A stretch of DNA of 64,000 bases. It comes from Paenibacillus sp. FSL R7-0273. Lineage in GTDB: Bacteria > Bacillota > Bacilli > Paenibacillales > Paenibacillaceae. Below the pieces are notes generated by a model. That model made no database searches and was not told where the DNA came from. It saw only the letters and a list, made by a program, of their open reading frames with translations. Position 1 is the first letter of the stretch; every line of letters begins with the position of its first letter. The DNA lies in assembly GCF_000758625.1 (NCBI RefSeq), contig NZ_CP009283.1:6248501-6312500 (forward strand), written 5' to 3'. The translations under genes and the position numbers were made by a program. Of this stretch, positions 8,950 to 16,541 are shown piece after piece.

Positions 8950-9876
8950 TTGCAGATGGAGACCAAGTTAACAGGCGGGGAAATGCCGCTGCTCACCTTT
9001 CAGATAATTACCGACACCCATGTCACCGCAGACCCTGCCCATGAGTATAACCGGAACTTTGAGCGTGCCCTGCAGGATCTGGCCGTCCATGCCCGGGGCA
9101 GCAGCGGGATCATGCATATCGGCGATATTACCGACCACGGCTTCCCGGAGGAATATGCCGAGGTTCAGCGGATTCTCGGCCAATACCGGACGGTCCTGCC
9201 GGAAATCCGTTATACGCTGGGCAATCACGATGTCGGCATCGGCCACTGGCAGCCGCAATTGGCGGAGGCCCGGCTGGGCGACTGGGAGTCACGTCTCGGA
9301 ATGTATACCTCCCGCATGGGCCCGCCGGGTCCTTATCATGACCATTGGATCGGCGGATATCATTTTATTTTCCTGGGAACCGAAGAGGGATTACCGATCT
9401 TCTGCAGCCTGTCGGCTGAACAGCTCCAGTGGCTGGAGCTGAAGCTCGGCGAGCGGCCTGACGGCGGACCGGCTGCAGCGGATCAGCCCGTTTTTCTCTT
9501 CCTGCATCAGCCGCTGATGAATACTGTCGCCGGCTCTCTTGAAGAACAGGAATGGTACGGAGTTACGCAAGACAAGGAGCTGCGTGCGATTCTGGACAAA
9601 TACCCGCAGACTCTGCTGTTCACCGGCCATACCCACTGGGAGCTGGAAGCGGAGCATACGATGTTCCCGGGTAACGGGGAGACGGCCACGATGTTCAACG
9701 CAGCCTCGGTTGCGTATCTGTGGAACAATGAGGATGTTCACCTGGACGGCAGCCAGGGGTATTATGTTGAAGTGTACAGCGATAAGGTGGTGGTGCGCGG
9801 GCGCGATTTTACCAGTGGAACGTGGATTGAATCAGCATGCTTCGAGGCTCCTGTGCTGCTTAAAACGCATAAGTAA
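8950..9876 (+). CDS. Calcineurin-like metallophosphoesterase
   Basis: A 308-residue enzyme with the full set of metallophosphoesterase motifs in order: DTHVT, GDITDHG, GNHD, FLHQPL and GHTHWE, giving a two-metal centre. No signal peptide is seen, so it acts in the cytoplasm. The family includes phosphodiesterases of the GpdQ and cyclic-nucleotide (Icc-like) type. Translation probably starts at TTG 8950, six bases after AAGGAGG. As last gene of the importer operon it could cleave an imported phosphodiester, leaving a monoester for the HAD enzyme; this pairing is inference. Confidence 0.87.
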   Translation: MQMETKLTGGEMPLLTFQIITDTHVTADPAHEYNRNFERALQDLAVHARGSSGIMHIGDITDHGFPEEYAEVQRILGQYRTVLPEIRYTLGNHDVGIGHWQPQLAEARLGDWESRLGMYTSRMGPPGPYHDHWIGGYHFIFLGTEEGLPIFCSLSAEQLQWLELKLGERPDGGPAAADQPVFLFLHQPLMNTVAGSLEEQEWYGVTQDKELRAILDKYPQTLLFTGHTHWELEAEHTMFPGNGETATMFNAASVAYLWNNEDVHLDGSQGYYVEVYSDKVVVRGRDFTSGTWIESACFEAPVLLKTHK

Positions 9877-9919
9877 CAGGGCAGATATTTATCAGCCATT
9901 CAGATATCCGATAAAAGAC

Positions 9920-9958
9920 AAAGCAGCGGCCCCCCACAAGGAGTAACCGCTGCTTTTT
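9920..9958 (+). terminator. Terminator of the ABC-HAD-phosphoesterase operon
   Basis: AAAGCAGCGG and CCGCTGCTTT form a 10-base-pair stem around a 17-base loop, followed by T residues. It separates the plus-strand operon from the convergent old-yellow-enzyme gene. Confidence 0.8.
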
Positions 9959-10000
9959 GCGCTGTGATTTGCATCCCCCTGCAATGACGGTCAGCAGCAT

Positions 10001-11098
10001 TTAATACAAAACAGCCGCTGCTTCCGGTGTAAACGGCTTAATGTCATCCAGTCTGCCTTCATGCACCTTCTTCGCCCATTCCGGATCACCGAGCAGCGCA
10101 CGGCCTACGGCCACCAGATCAAATTCCTGCTGCTTCAGCCGGCTCATTAGCTCCCGGTAACCGGGTACGCCGGTCTCCCCGTCATCTGCCATACCGACGG
10201 AGCCGACAGCAATCGTGGTCTTGCCGCTGAGCTTCTTCACCCAGCCGGCGAGGCTGAGCTCAGATCCGGCAAATCCCGGCTCATTAAAGCGGCGGGTTGA
10301 GACGTGGAAAATATCCACTCCCGCTTCAACCAATACGCTCAGGAACTGCTCCAGCTGTTCCGGTGTATCCCACAGCTTCGCTGTATAATCCGCCATTTTC
10401 CACTGGGACAGCCGCATCGAAACCGGATAATCCGGCCCGACCGCAGCACGTACAGCCCGCACAGCTTCCGCCGCAAAGGTGGTACGCTGCAGATAATTGC
10501 CGCCGTAACGGTCCGTGCGCCGGTTTGTTTTTGCCCAGAAGAACTGATCGATCAGAAAACCGTGTGCCCCGTGAAGCTCGATTCCGTCAAAGCCGGTCCG
10601 CCGGGCATTCGCCGCTGCGTCCGCATAAGCCTGAATGACTTCAGCAATCTCCTGTTCAGTCATCGGCTCGCCCGCATAGTTGCCTTCAAGGTCCAGCCCT
10701 GAGGGACCCAGTGACTTTGCCTGCGGATGAGGCCCGGTGCCTTCGGGACGGATCATCCCCATATGCACCAGCTGCGGGAAAATAGTGCCCCCTGCTTCAT
10801 GCACCTGCCGCACCACGCTGCTCCAGCCTGCCAAAGCCGCCTCACCGGACAGATCCGGCAATCTGGATTCACTTGCTGCTGCCGGATGGCCGATGACCGC
10901 CCCCTCTGTAATCACAAGTCCGACTTCATTCTGCGCGCGGCGGCTATAGTATGCGGCCACGTCCTCTCCCGGCACACCGTGCGGGGAAAAGGCCCGTGCC
11001 ATGGGTGACATGACAATCCGGTTGGGTATGGTCAATTGCCGGACCTTATACGGCTCAAACAAGGCCTCCAGTGCTTGTGTCTGCTGCTCATTTCTCAA
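10001..11098 (-). CDS. NADH:flavin oxidoreductase, old yellow enzyme family
   Basis: A 365-residue FMN-dependent TIM-barrel enzyme. Early motif LTIPNRIVMSPMAR, the active-site HGAHGFLIDQFFW followed by NRRTDRYGG, and the late VAVGRALLGDPEWA identify the family, which reduces activated alkenes, quinones or nitro compounds with NAD(P)H. No signal peptide, so cytoplasmic. Start is TTG 11098, eight bases after GGGAGG. A TetR-type regulator is encoded divergently 238 bases away, the usual arrangement for xenobiotic- or electrophile-inducible members such as NemA. The natural substrate cannot be told. Confidence 0.92.
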   Translation of the reverse strand: MRNEQQTQALEALFEPYKVRQLTIPNRIVMSPMARAFSPHGVPGEDVAAYYSRRAQNEVGLVITEGAVIGHPAAASESRLPDLSGEAALAGWSSVVRQVHEAGGTIFPQLVHMGMIRPEGTGPHPQAKSLGPSGLDLEGNYAGEPMTEQEIAEVIQAYADAAANARRTGFDGIELHGAHGFLIDQFFWAKTNRRTDRYGGNYLQRTTFAAEAVRAVRAAVGPDYPVSMRLSQWKMADYTAKLWDTPEQLEQFLSVLVEAGVDIFHVSTRRFNEPGFAGSELSLAGWVKKLSGKTTIAVGSVGMADDGETGVPGYRELMSRLKQQEFDLVAVGRALLGDPEWAKKVHEGRLDDIKPFTPEAAAVLY

Positions 11099-11204
11099 AT
11101 GTAACGCCTCCCTGATATTCCGGATCTTTGCCCGGGCTGTTCTCCCAAGCCGTTCACGGCGGGATATGTAGGCTAGCTTATCAAGCAGACGCTCCTCCTA
11201 CAAC

Positions 11205-11226
11205 CGACAATCCAGCCGGATTGTTG
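11205..11226. promoter_or_regulatory. Candidate TetR operator
   Basis: Inverted repeat CGACAATCC-AGCC-GGATTGTTG (8 of 9 positions pair) between the divergent oxidoreductase and TetR genes. Placement fits a TetR dimer site acting on both genes. No consensus was available to test it. Confidence 0.35.
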
Positions 11227-11270
11227 CTTAAGCGAAGCCCCCGGATCATTGTCGGGGAGGAAGAAAACAT

Positions 11271-11299
11271 TTGTTGTCGCATGGGCGCATGATTATAAT
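11271..11299 (+). promoter_or_regulatory. SigA-type promoter of the TetR gene
   Basis: TTGTTG (11271-11276), a 17-base spacer and a perfect TATAAT (11294-11299) lie 38 bases before the ATG. The ribosome site AAAGGA follows at good spacing. Confidence 0.65.
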
Positions 11300-11336
11300 T
11301 AGAAGAATCTTTTGACACCAGAAAGGATGTTCATTA

Positions 11337-11930
11337 ATGGCTAATGTACTATCCCCTAACCCAAACGATCCGCGTGTGATCCGGACACGGCAGCTGATTC
11401 TGGACGCCTTCCTCCGGCTGCTGAATACCAAGGACTTCAACCAGATTACGATCAGTGATATAACCAGTAACGCAACAGTTAACCGGGCTACGTTTTATGC
11501 CCATTTTGCCGATAAATATGCGCTGCTGGAAGCCATGCTGTCCGGTGCTTTTACAACCCTGGTCGTTCAAAAGCTTGATACCGAAGCCCTGCTGACGGAG
11601 CAGACTCTTCTGGAGCTAATCGGAGCGCTGTGTGCCTACCACGAATCAAGCCAGCATTGCGTCAAGAAATATGATTCCGTGGCCCTGATGATCGAAGAAA
11701 ATATTAAGCTGCAGCTCGAACAGCTCATTCTCAGGCTGCTTGGCAAAACGGCGGGCACACCCGGTCATTCAAAAGCGTTAGGCTCCGCCGCAACGCTGCT
11801 AAGCTGGTCCATCTATGGCGTAACCTACCGCTGGAATCAGGATGGCCGGACAGAAACGCCTGCCGAGCTGGCCAAGCGCGTTAGCCCGTTTATTATCGGG
11901 GGAATCTCCCATTTGCACAGTATCACATAA
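11337..11930 (+). CDS. TetR-family transcriptional regulator
   Basis: A 197-residue regulator. Residues about 15-60 form the TetR helix-turn-helix (LILDAFLRLLNTKDFNQIT, then NRATFYAHFADKYALLEAM); the remainder is the helical ligand-binding and dimer domain. ATG 11337 follows AAAGGA. It is divergent from the old-yellow-enzyme gene and likely represses it, and possibly itself, until an electrophile or quinone-like ligand binds. That role rests on position only. Confidence 0.88.
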   Translation: MANVLSPNPNDPRVIRTRQLILDAFLRLLNTKDFNQITISDITSNATVNRATFYAHFADKYALLEAMLSGAFTTLVVQKLDTEALLTEQTLLELIGALCAYHESSQHCVKKYDSVALMIEENIKLQLEQLILRLLGKTAGTPGHSKALGSAATLLSWSIYGVTYRWNQDGRTETPAELAKRVSPFIIGGISHLHSIT

Positions 11931-11973
11931 AAAAGAGGCGCCACGGTGATGATTCACCAGGACGACCTCTTTG
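11931..11973 (-). terminator. Terminator of the metNIQ-like operon
   Basis: On the minus strand AAAGAGG and CCTCTTT pair around an inner TGGTGA/TCACC stem and run into TTTTTT. It lies directly after the binding-protein stop and also touches the end of the convergent TetR gene. Confidence 0.75.
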
Positions 11974-11981
11974 ATCAATGG

Positions 11982-12836
11982 TTATTCAAAAGCCGGCAGA
12001 GCGATGTCTGCATAATTATCTTCCAGGAACTTCTTCACCTCAGGACCGCTGATGCGCTTCGCCAGCTTCTGGATCGCATCGGAATCCTGATTGTCTTCAC
12101 GGGCAACCATTGTAATGGTAAACTCGGAATCCTCGCGCTCGGTAATCAGCGCATCCTTCTTCGGAGTCAGGCCAAGCGGGCTGGCATAAGCCGGAGTCAT
12201 CGCCACCAGGTCACCGTCATCCAGCATCCGGGCAAGCATCAGCAGGTCAACTTCCTCGATCTTGAAGTTCTTCGGATTTTCCGTAATATCCGCCTGGGTT
12301 GCTGTGATGCCTACTCCATCCTTCAGCTTAATCAGACCGGCATCGGCAAACATCTGCAGCGAACGTCCGATATTCGACGGGTCATTGGCCATTACCAGCG
12401 TCGCACCTTCCGGCAGCTCTTCGATGGATTTGACCTTTTTGGAGTATCCGCCGTAAATCGCATCATATACAGGCTGTACCGGAACGAGATTCGAGCCCTT
12501 GCTCTCATTGAACTGCTTCATGTAAGGCACATGCTGGAAGAAGTTCGCGTCCACTTCCTTGTTCGCCAGCGCCTCGTTCGGCTGCACATTGTCGGACAAC
12601 ACAACGATCTCCATATCCACCCCGTCCTCCAGCAGCAGCGGTTTTACAATATCAAGAATATCGGTCATCGGGGGAATCAGCGTGGCTACCTTGATTTTCA
12701 CGGGTTCGGTACTTGCTGCTGTAGCAGCCGGTGCTTCCGTAGCTTCTGCGGCATTTTGAGCATTGTTAGTGTTGTTACCGCAGCCAGCAGCGACCAGGAC
12801 GAACAGCATCAGCATTGCAATCATGGACTTTTTCAT
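11982..12836 (-). CDS. metQ: MetQ/NlpA-family methionine-binding lipoprotein
   Basis: A 284-residue lipoprotein with signal peptide and lipobox AAGC, then a low-complexity Ala/Asn/Thr linker (residues 22-45) and the NlpA fold (KVATLIPPMTDIL, ANKEVDANFFQHVPY, NDPSNIGRSLQ). The family binds D- or L-methionine outside the cell for the MetNI transporter. It is last in a minus-strand operon after an ATPase and a permease of the same system. Ligand identity follows from family; a related compound cannot be excluded. Confidence 0.92.
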   Translation of the reverse strand: MKKSMIAMLMLFVLVAAGCGNNTNNAQNAAEATEAPAATAASTEPVKIKVATLIPPMTDILDIVKPLLLEDGVDMEIVVLSDNVQPNEALANKEVDANFFQHVPYMKQFNESKGSNLVPVQPVYDAIYGGYSKKVKSIEELPEGATLVMANDPSNIGRSLQMFADAGLIKLKDGVGITATQADITENPKNFKIEEVDLLMLARMLDDGDLVAMTPAYASPLGLTPKKDALITEREDSEFTITMVAREDNQDSDAIQKLAKRISGPEVKKFLEDNYADIALPAFE

Positions 12837-12918
12837 TGTTTTTCATTAACCCCCAGTATTTATATTCGGATTTCAAAATAGTACAGCCTGCACATTCATT
12901 GCTCAGTCTTCCCTTTAA

Positions 12919-13581
12919 TCAGCGCTTATCCAGCAGTCTTGCCACAGTGCTTCCGGTGAACTGGATCAGCTGCACGAGCGCAATCATGACGACGATGGCG
13001 TAGGCCATCACTTCCGTCTCAAACCGCTGATACCCGTAACGGATGGCAAAATCGCCGACACCCCCGCCTCCAACAACACCCATCACCGTTGAAAAAGAAA
13101 TAAAGCTGATCGTGGAAGCCGTGAGTCCGAGCACCAGCCCCGACCGCGCCTCCACATACAGGAACTTGAAAATCAGCTCCACCTTCGATGCCCCCATGGA
13201 CAGGGCCGCCTCAATCGTACCCTTGGATACCTCCAGCAGGGACTGCTCTACCAGACGCGCATAGTAAGCTATAGCGACTACGGACAGAGGCACCGTCGAG
13301 GCCAAGGTTCCGATAGACGTTCCAACCAGGAAGCGGGTCACCGGAATGAGCGCCACCACCAGCAGCAGGAACGGAAAGGAGCGGACCACATTAACGATGC
13401 TGTTCAGCGTCAGCGACAGGCTCCGGTTCTCATAAAGCTGTCCCTTGCGGCAAAAATACAGCACCGTGCCCAGCGGAAGTCCGACCAGCAGCGCCGCCAG
13501 AATGGATATCCCGACCATGACAAAGGTTTCGCCGATCGACTGCCACATCAGATCCTGGTATTTCAGCATGCTTTCCCACAT
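12919..13581 (-). CDS. metI: Methionine ABC transporter permease
   Basis: A 220-residue membrane protein with five predicted segments and the MetI-type binding-protein-dependent transport signature (EAALSMGASKVELIFKFLY). Its ATG overlaps the stop of the upstream ATPase gene as TAATG, showing translational coupling. It forms the membrane channel of the MetNIQ importer; the binding protein gene follows after 82 bases. Confidence 0.93.
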   Translation of the reverse strand: MWESMLKYQDLMWQSIGETFVMVGISILAALLVGLPLGTVLYFCRKGQLYENRSLSLTLNSIVNVVRSFPFLLLVVALIPVTRFLVGTSIGTLASTVPLSVVAIAYYARLVEQSLLEVSKGTIEAALSMGASKVELIFKFLYVEARSGLVLGLTASTISFISFSTVMGVVGGGGVGDFAIRYGYQRFETEVMAYAIVVMIALVQLIQFTGSTVARLLDKR

Positions 13582-14336
13582 TATCGCCCACCTGCCTTGC
13601 CGGTAATCTGCTCGCGGTAGGAGCCGGAATGCCCCGAAGGCGGAAGGAAACCGTGCTCTTCCCGTGAAAAGGAATCCACGATTCTCCCGTCCTCCATGAC
13701 GGAGACCTCAGTGCAGATGCTGCGCACCACATCCAGCTCATGGGTTACGATCACAATCGTTACGCCGAGCGCAGCGTTGATATGCTTCAGCACGCTAAGG
13801 ATGTCCGCCGTAGTCACCGGGTCCAGCGCGGAGGTCGGCTCATCGCACAGCAGCAGCTGCGGGCTGTTGGCAAGGGCGCGGGCAATCGCTACCCTTTGCC
13901 GCTGGCCGCCGCTGAGCCGGGCGGGATACTGCTCCGCTTTGTCGGTCAGGCCGACGAACTCAAGCACCTCAGCCACCCGCTTCTGGCGCTCTCCCTTCGG
14001 CACACGCGCCAGCTCCAGCGGAATGGACACATTACGGCTGACGGTGGCATTGGCGACCAGATTAAAATGCTGAAAGATCATCCCGATCTTCTGCCGCTCC
14101 CGGCGCAGCTCTTTCTCTGTTAATGCCGTCAGCTCTTTGCCGGCCACAGTCACCGTGCCGTTGTCCGGCCGCTCCAGCAGATTCATCAGACGCAGCAGCG
14201 TCGATTTACCGGCCCCGCTTGCCCCGATGATGCCGTGGATTGAAGCAGGTTTTACTGTAAGCGATACGTCCCGGACCGCGTGATGACTGCCTCCCCTTAG
14301 TTCGAAGCTTTTACTTACTCCGCTCAGCGATAAAAT
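13581..14336 (-). CDS. metN: Methionine-type ABC transporter ATPase, short form with a probable ATT start
   Basis: ABC ATPase of about 251 residues: Walker A GASGAGKST near residue 38-46, Q-loop MIFQHFNLV, signature LSGGQRQRVAIARAL, Walker B LLLCDEPTSALDP, switch IVTHELDVV. The alignable N terminus (LSLSGVSKSF) lies upstream of the first in-frame ATG at 14186, and no ATG, GTG or TTG exists there; ATT 14336 follows GGAGAGGGG and gives the normal family length at the front. The protein stops near residue 251, so the roughly 90-residue C-terminal NIL domain that senses methionine in typical MetN proteins is absent. The start codon is inference. Confidence 0.82.
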   Translation of the reverse strand: MLSLSGVSKSFELRGGSHHAVRDVSLTVKPASIHGIIGASGAGKSTLLRLMNLLERPDNGTVTVAGKELTALTEKELRRERQKIGMIFQHFNLVANATVSRNVSIPLELARVPKGERQKRVAEVLEFVGLTDKAEQYPARLSGGQRQRVAIARALANSPQLLLCDEPTSALDPVTTADILSVLKHINAALGVTIVIVTHELDVVRSICTEVSVMEDGRIVDSFSREEHGFLPPSGHSGSYREQITGKAGGR

Positions 14337-14670
14337 CGTATTCCGCCCCTCTCCGGACCTGCTGATAATAAAGCTTGTTCCCCCGTGAAGTGTACTACAA
14401 CTATTTTAAAACTGTTTTATTAAAAATCTCTTTAAATAATAAGGCATAACCTTCACTGTGTCATCATTTATTTTTAAAAATATATATCAGACCTGTGAGA
14501 GGATTCCCTTCCTCTAAGGATGTGCGGCCGGAGTTAAAATTATCCTGCTCCTCCGGAAGAAGGGGCTGTTATGTAAGAAATACAGCGCGGCTCGGGGTTT
14601 CCGCGCCGCCCGCGCCTTCCCGTGCGCGGTCGGGAAGCCCCAGGCGGCGGGGCAAACCTCAGTGTGCCGC
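14337..14670. other. AT-rich gap upstream of metN
   Basis: About 330 bases between the metN start and the tandem array. The part nearest metN is very AT-rich and probably holds its promoter (for example TTTAAAATAG on the minus strand at about 14399-14408). No S-box or T-box landmarks and no convincing ORF were found. Confidence 0.4.
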
Positions 14671-15137
14671 CCGGCTTTCGGCTCATTAAAGGGATTTTTC
14701 CCTTTAATGATGGGCTTGGGACCCGGCTTTCGGCGCATTAAAGGGATTTTTCCCTTTAATGATGGGCTCGAGGTCCGGCTTTCGGCTCATTAAAGGGATT
14801 TTTCCCTTTAATGATGGGCTCGCGGACCGGCTTTCAGCTCATTAAAGGGATTTTTCCCTTTAAGGGCGGGCTTGGGACCCGGCTTTCAGTTCATTAAAGG
14901 GATTTTTCCCTTTCATGATGGGCTTGGGGCCCGGCTTTCGGCGCATTAAAGGGATTTTTCCCTTTAAGGGCGGGCTTGGGGCCCGGCTTTCGGCGCATTA
15001 AAGGGATTTTTCCCTTTAGTGATGGGCTCGAGGCCCGGCCTTCGGCTCATTAAAGGGATTTTTCCCTTTAAGGGCGGGCTCGCGGCCGGCTTTCAGCTCA
15101 TTAAAGGGATTTTTCCCTTTAAGGGTGGGCTTGGGAC
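14671..15137. repeat. Tandem array of nine 52-bp hairpin-bearing repeats
   Basis: Nine near-identical units begin with CCGGCTTTC at 14671, 14723, 14775, 14827, 14879, 14931, 14983, 15035 and 15086; the period is 52 bases once 51, and a partial tenth follows at 15138. Each unit carries a palindrome of the form ATTAAAGGGA-TTTT-TCCCTTTAAT and a variable GGGCTTGGGACC-like linker. The hairpin core is invariant, while linkers differ by a few bases and some palindrome right arms read AAGGGCG. A 52-base period shifts the reading frame each unit, so the array is not a protein repeat. Confidence 0.95.
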
Positions 15138-15243
15138 CCGGCTTCCGGCCGGCGGCCTTAATCTGGAGTTTGACTTCAGTCAAACGCATTTTGCCTCTCA
15201 TTTAGTCCCACGGGCCAGTTTAGGTTACTTAACTACATAAACA

Positions 15244-15275
15244 AAATAGCGGCCCCCATAAACGGGAGACCGCTG
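15244..15275 (-). terminator. Terminator-like hairpin in the metN-GH10 gap
   Basis: On the minus strand AGCGG and CCGCT pair around an inner CCC/GGG and are followed by ATTTTG. It may be a relic or second terminator behind the GH10 gene. The rest of 15145-15440 shows nothing further that I can support. Confidence 0.35.
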
Positions 15276-15441
15276 CCCTAACTTGTATAGTTACTTTAAC
15301 TGCATCCAATGAGCCTCACTGAGAGGATAAGCGGAACTTAGATTGAACCTATACGTTTGTTAACAAGTCCGGATCGCCTCTAGTCAGTAAGTCGATAAAC
15401 TCTAACCGGTGACCTTAACAAACCAGCTCTTATTCAACCAG

Positions 15442-15472
15442 AGAAAAGCGGAGCTAAGCTAGCTCCGCTCTC
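15442..15472 (-). terminator. Terminator of the xylan-utilisation operon
   Basis: On the minus strand AGCGGAGC and GCTCCGCT form a perfect 8-base-pair stem with a 7-base loop, then TTTTCT. It follows the GH10 stop by 15 bases. Confidence 0.85.
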
Positions 15473-15487
15473 TTGTTCTATTACAGC

Positions 15488-16498
15488 TCAGCGGCTGCGC
15501 ACAGCAAGCCGCTCGAATGCGGGCTTCGGCCGGTGCTGTTCGTCGAACAGGAACGGCCAGTTTTTGCGTCCGCGGACAGGGAAGTTGTCCAGCCAGGTGT
15601 AGTCGTCCGCCGCCCCCCAGAAGGTGACGGACGAGATGACCTGCCGGTATTCCTGGAGCAGCCGGAATACCGCGTCATAGCGCTCCGCCTGGAGCTCAAG
15701 CAGCTCCGGCGGCGGGCTTGTCAGGTCCGTCCGCTTATCGTCGAAGCGGAACAGGGACATATCCAGCTCGGTAAGCTGCAGCTGCAGCCCGAGCGAGGCG
15801 TACTTCTCGATCGCTGCCCGGATCTCATCCAGCGCGGGGTCGTACAGATTCCAGTGGGCCTGCAGTCCGACACCGTGGACCGGCACCCCCTGCTCCAGCA
15901 GCGACTTCATTAGAGTATAGATTTTGTCGCGCTTCTGCGGATGACTTTCATTGTAGTCATTGTAGAATAGCAGGGCCTGCGGATCAGCCGCGTGGGCATA
16001 TTCGAACGCCCGCGCAATGAACTCAGGTCCGGCTATCTCCAGCCATTTGGATGGCCGCAGCAGCTCCGGGCCTTCATCAGCGATTACCTCGTTGACGACA
16101 TCCCAGGCATAAATCTGCCCCCGGTAACGTCCGACTACTGTATCAATATGTGACTTCAGGCGTGACAGCAGAAGCTCTTTACTTACCGCTGCGCCTGCTC
16201 CGTCCCTAAACAGCCAATCGCTCGTCTGGTTATGCCACACCAGGGTATGACCGCGCATCGCGAGCCCGTGCTTCCGGGCAAAAGCCGCCAGCTCGTCCGC
16301 ATGATCAAAGGTGTATACCTCCTCCTGCGGATGCATACTCTCAAACTTCATTTCATTCTCGGCAGTAATACTGTTAAAATGATACGCCAGCAGCTGCTCC
16401 TGGGAACGGATCGTCAGCGGGTTTACCGTTGCACCGATTTTGAAATCATCAGTAAATATCTCTTTTAACGAGGGCCCGCTAAAACTGTTATTCTCCAT
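15488..16498 (-). CDS. Cytoplasmic GH10 endo-1,4-beta-xylanase
   Basis: A 336-residue glycoside hydrolase family 10 enzyme. It shows the acid/base glutamate in WDVVNE, the nucleophile glutamate in LTELDMS, the substrate-site motifs ITAENEMKFE and GHTLVWH, and the late WGAADDYTW. No signal peptide is present, so it acts inside the cell on imported xylo-oligosaccharides rather than on polymeric xylan. Start is ATG 16498, eight bases after GGGAGG; an upstream in-frame ATG at 16567 would overlap the GH43 gene. It is the last gene of the operon and follows the GH43 gene by 43 bases. Confidence 0.94.
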   Translation of the reverse strand: MENNSFSGPSLKEIFTDDFKIGATVNPLTIRSQEQLLAYHFNSITAENEMKFESMHPQEEVYTFDHADELAAFARKHGLAMRGHTLVWHNQTSDWLFRDGAGAAVSKELLLSRLKSHIDTVVGRYRGQIYAWDVVNEVIADEGPELLRPSKWLEIAGPEFIARAFEYAHAADPQALLFYNDYNESHPQKRDKIYTLMKSLLEQGVPVHGVGLQAHWNLYDPALDEIRAAIEKYASLGLQLQLTELDMSLFRFDDKRTDLTSPPPELLELQAERYDAVFRLLQEYRQVISSVTFWGAADDYTWLDNFPVRGRKNWPFLFDEQHRPKPAFERLAVRSR

Positions 16499-16541
16499 CG
16501 TACTAGCCTCCCGAATTAAGCTGAATTGTGTTGACTGCCGC

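Noticed and set aside
14337..14500. S-box (SAM-I) or T-box leader before the methionine importer
   Set aside because: The conserved S-box core and T-box sequence were looked for on the minus strand and are absent.
14671..15137. CRISPR array
   Set aside because: Units are near-identical along their whole 52 bases, including the supposed spacers, and no cas gene is in the window.
14514..15240. Lys/Pro-rich repeat proteins read from the 52-bp array on either strand
   Set aside because: The period is not a multiple of three, so frames break between units; no ribosome site and no family match.
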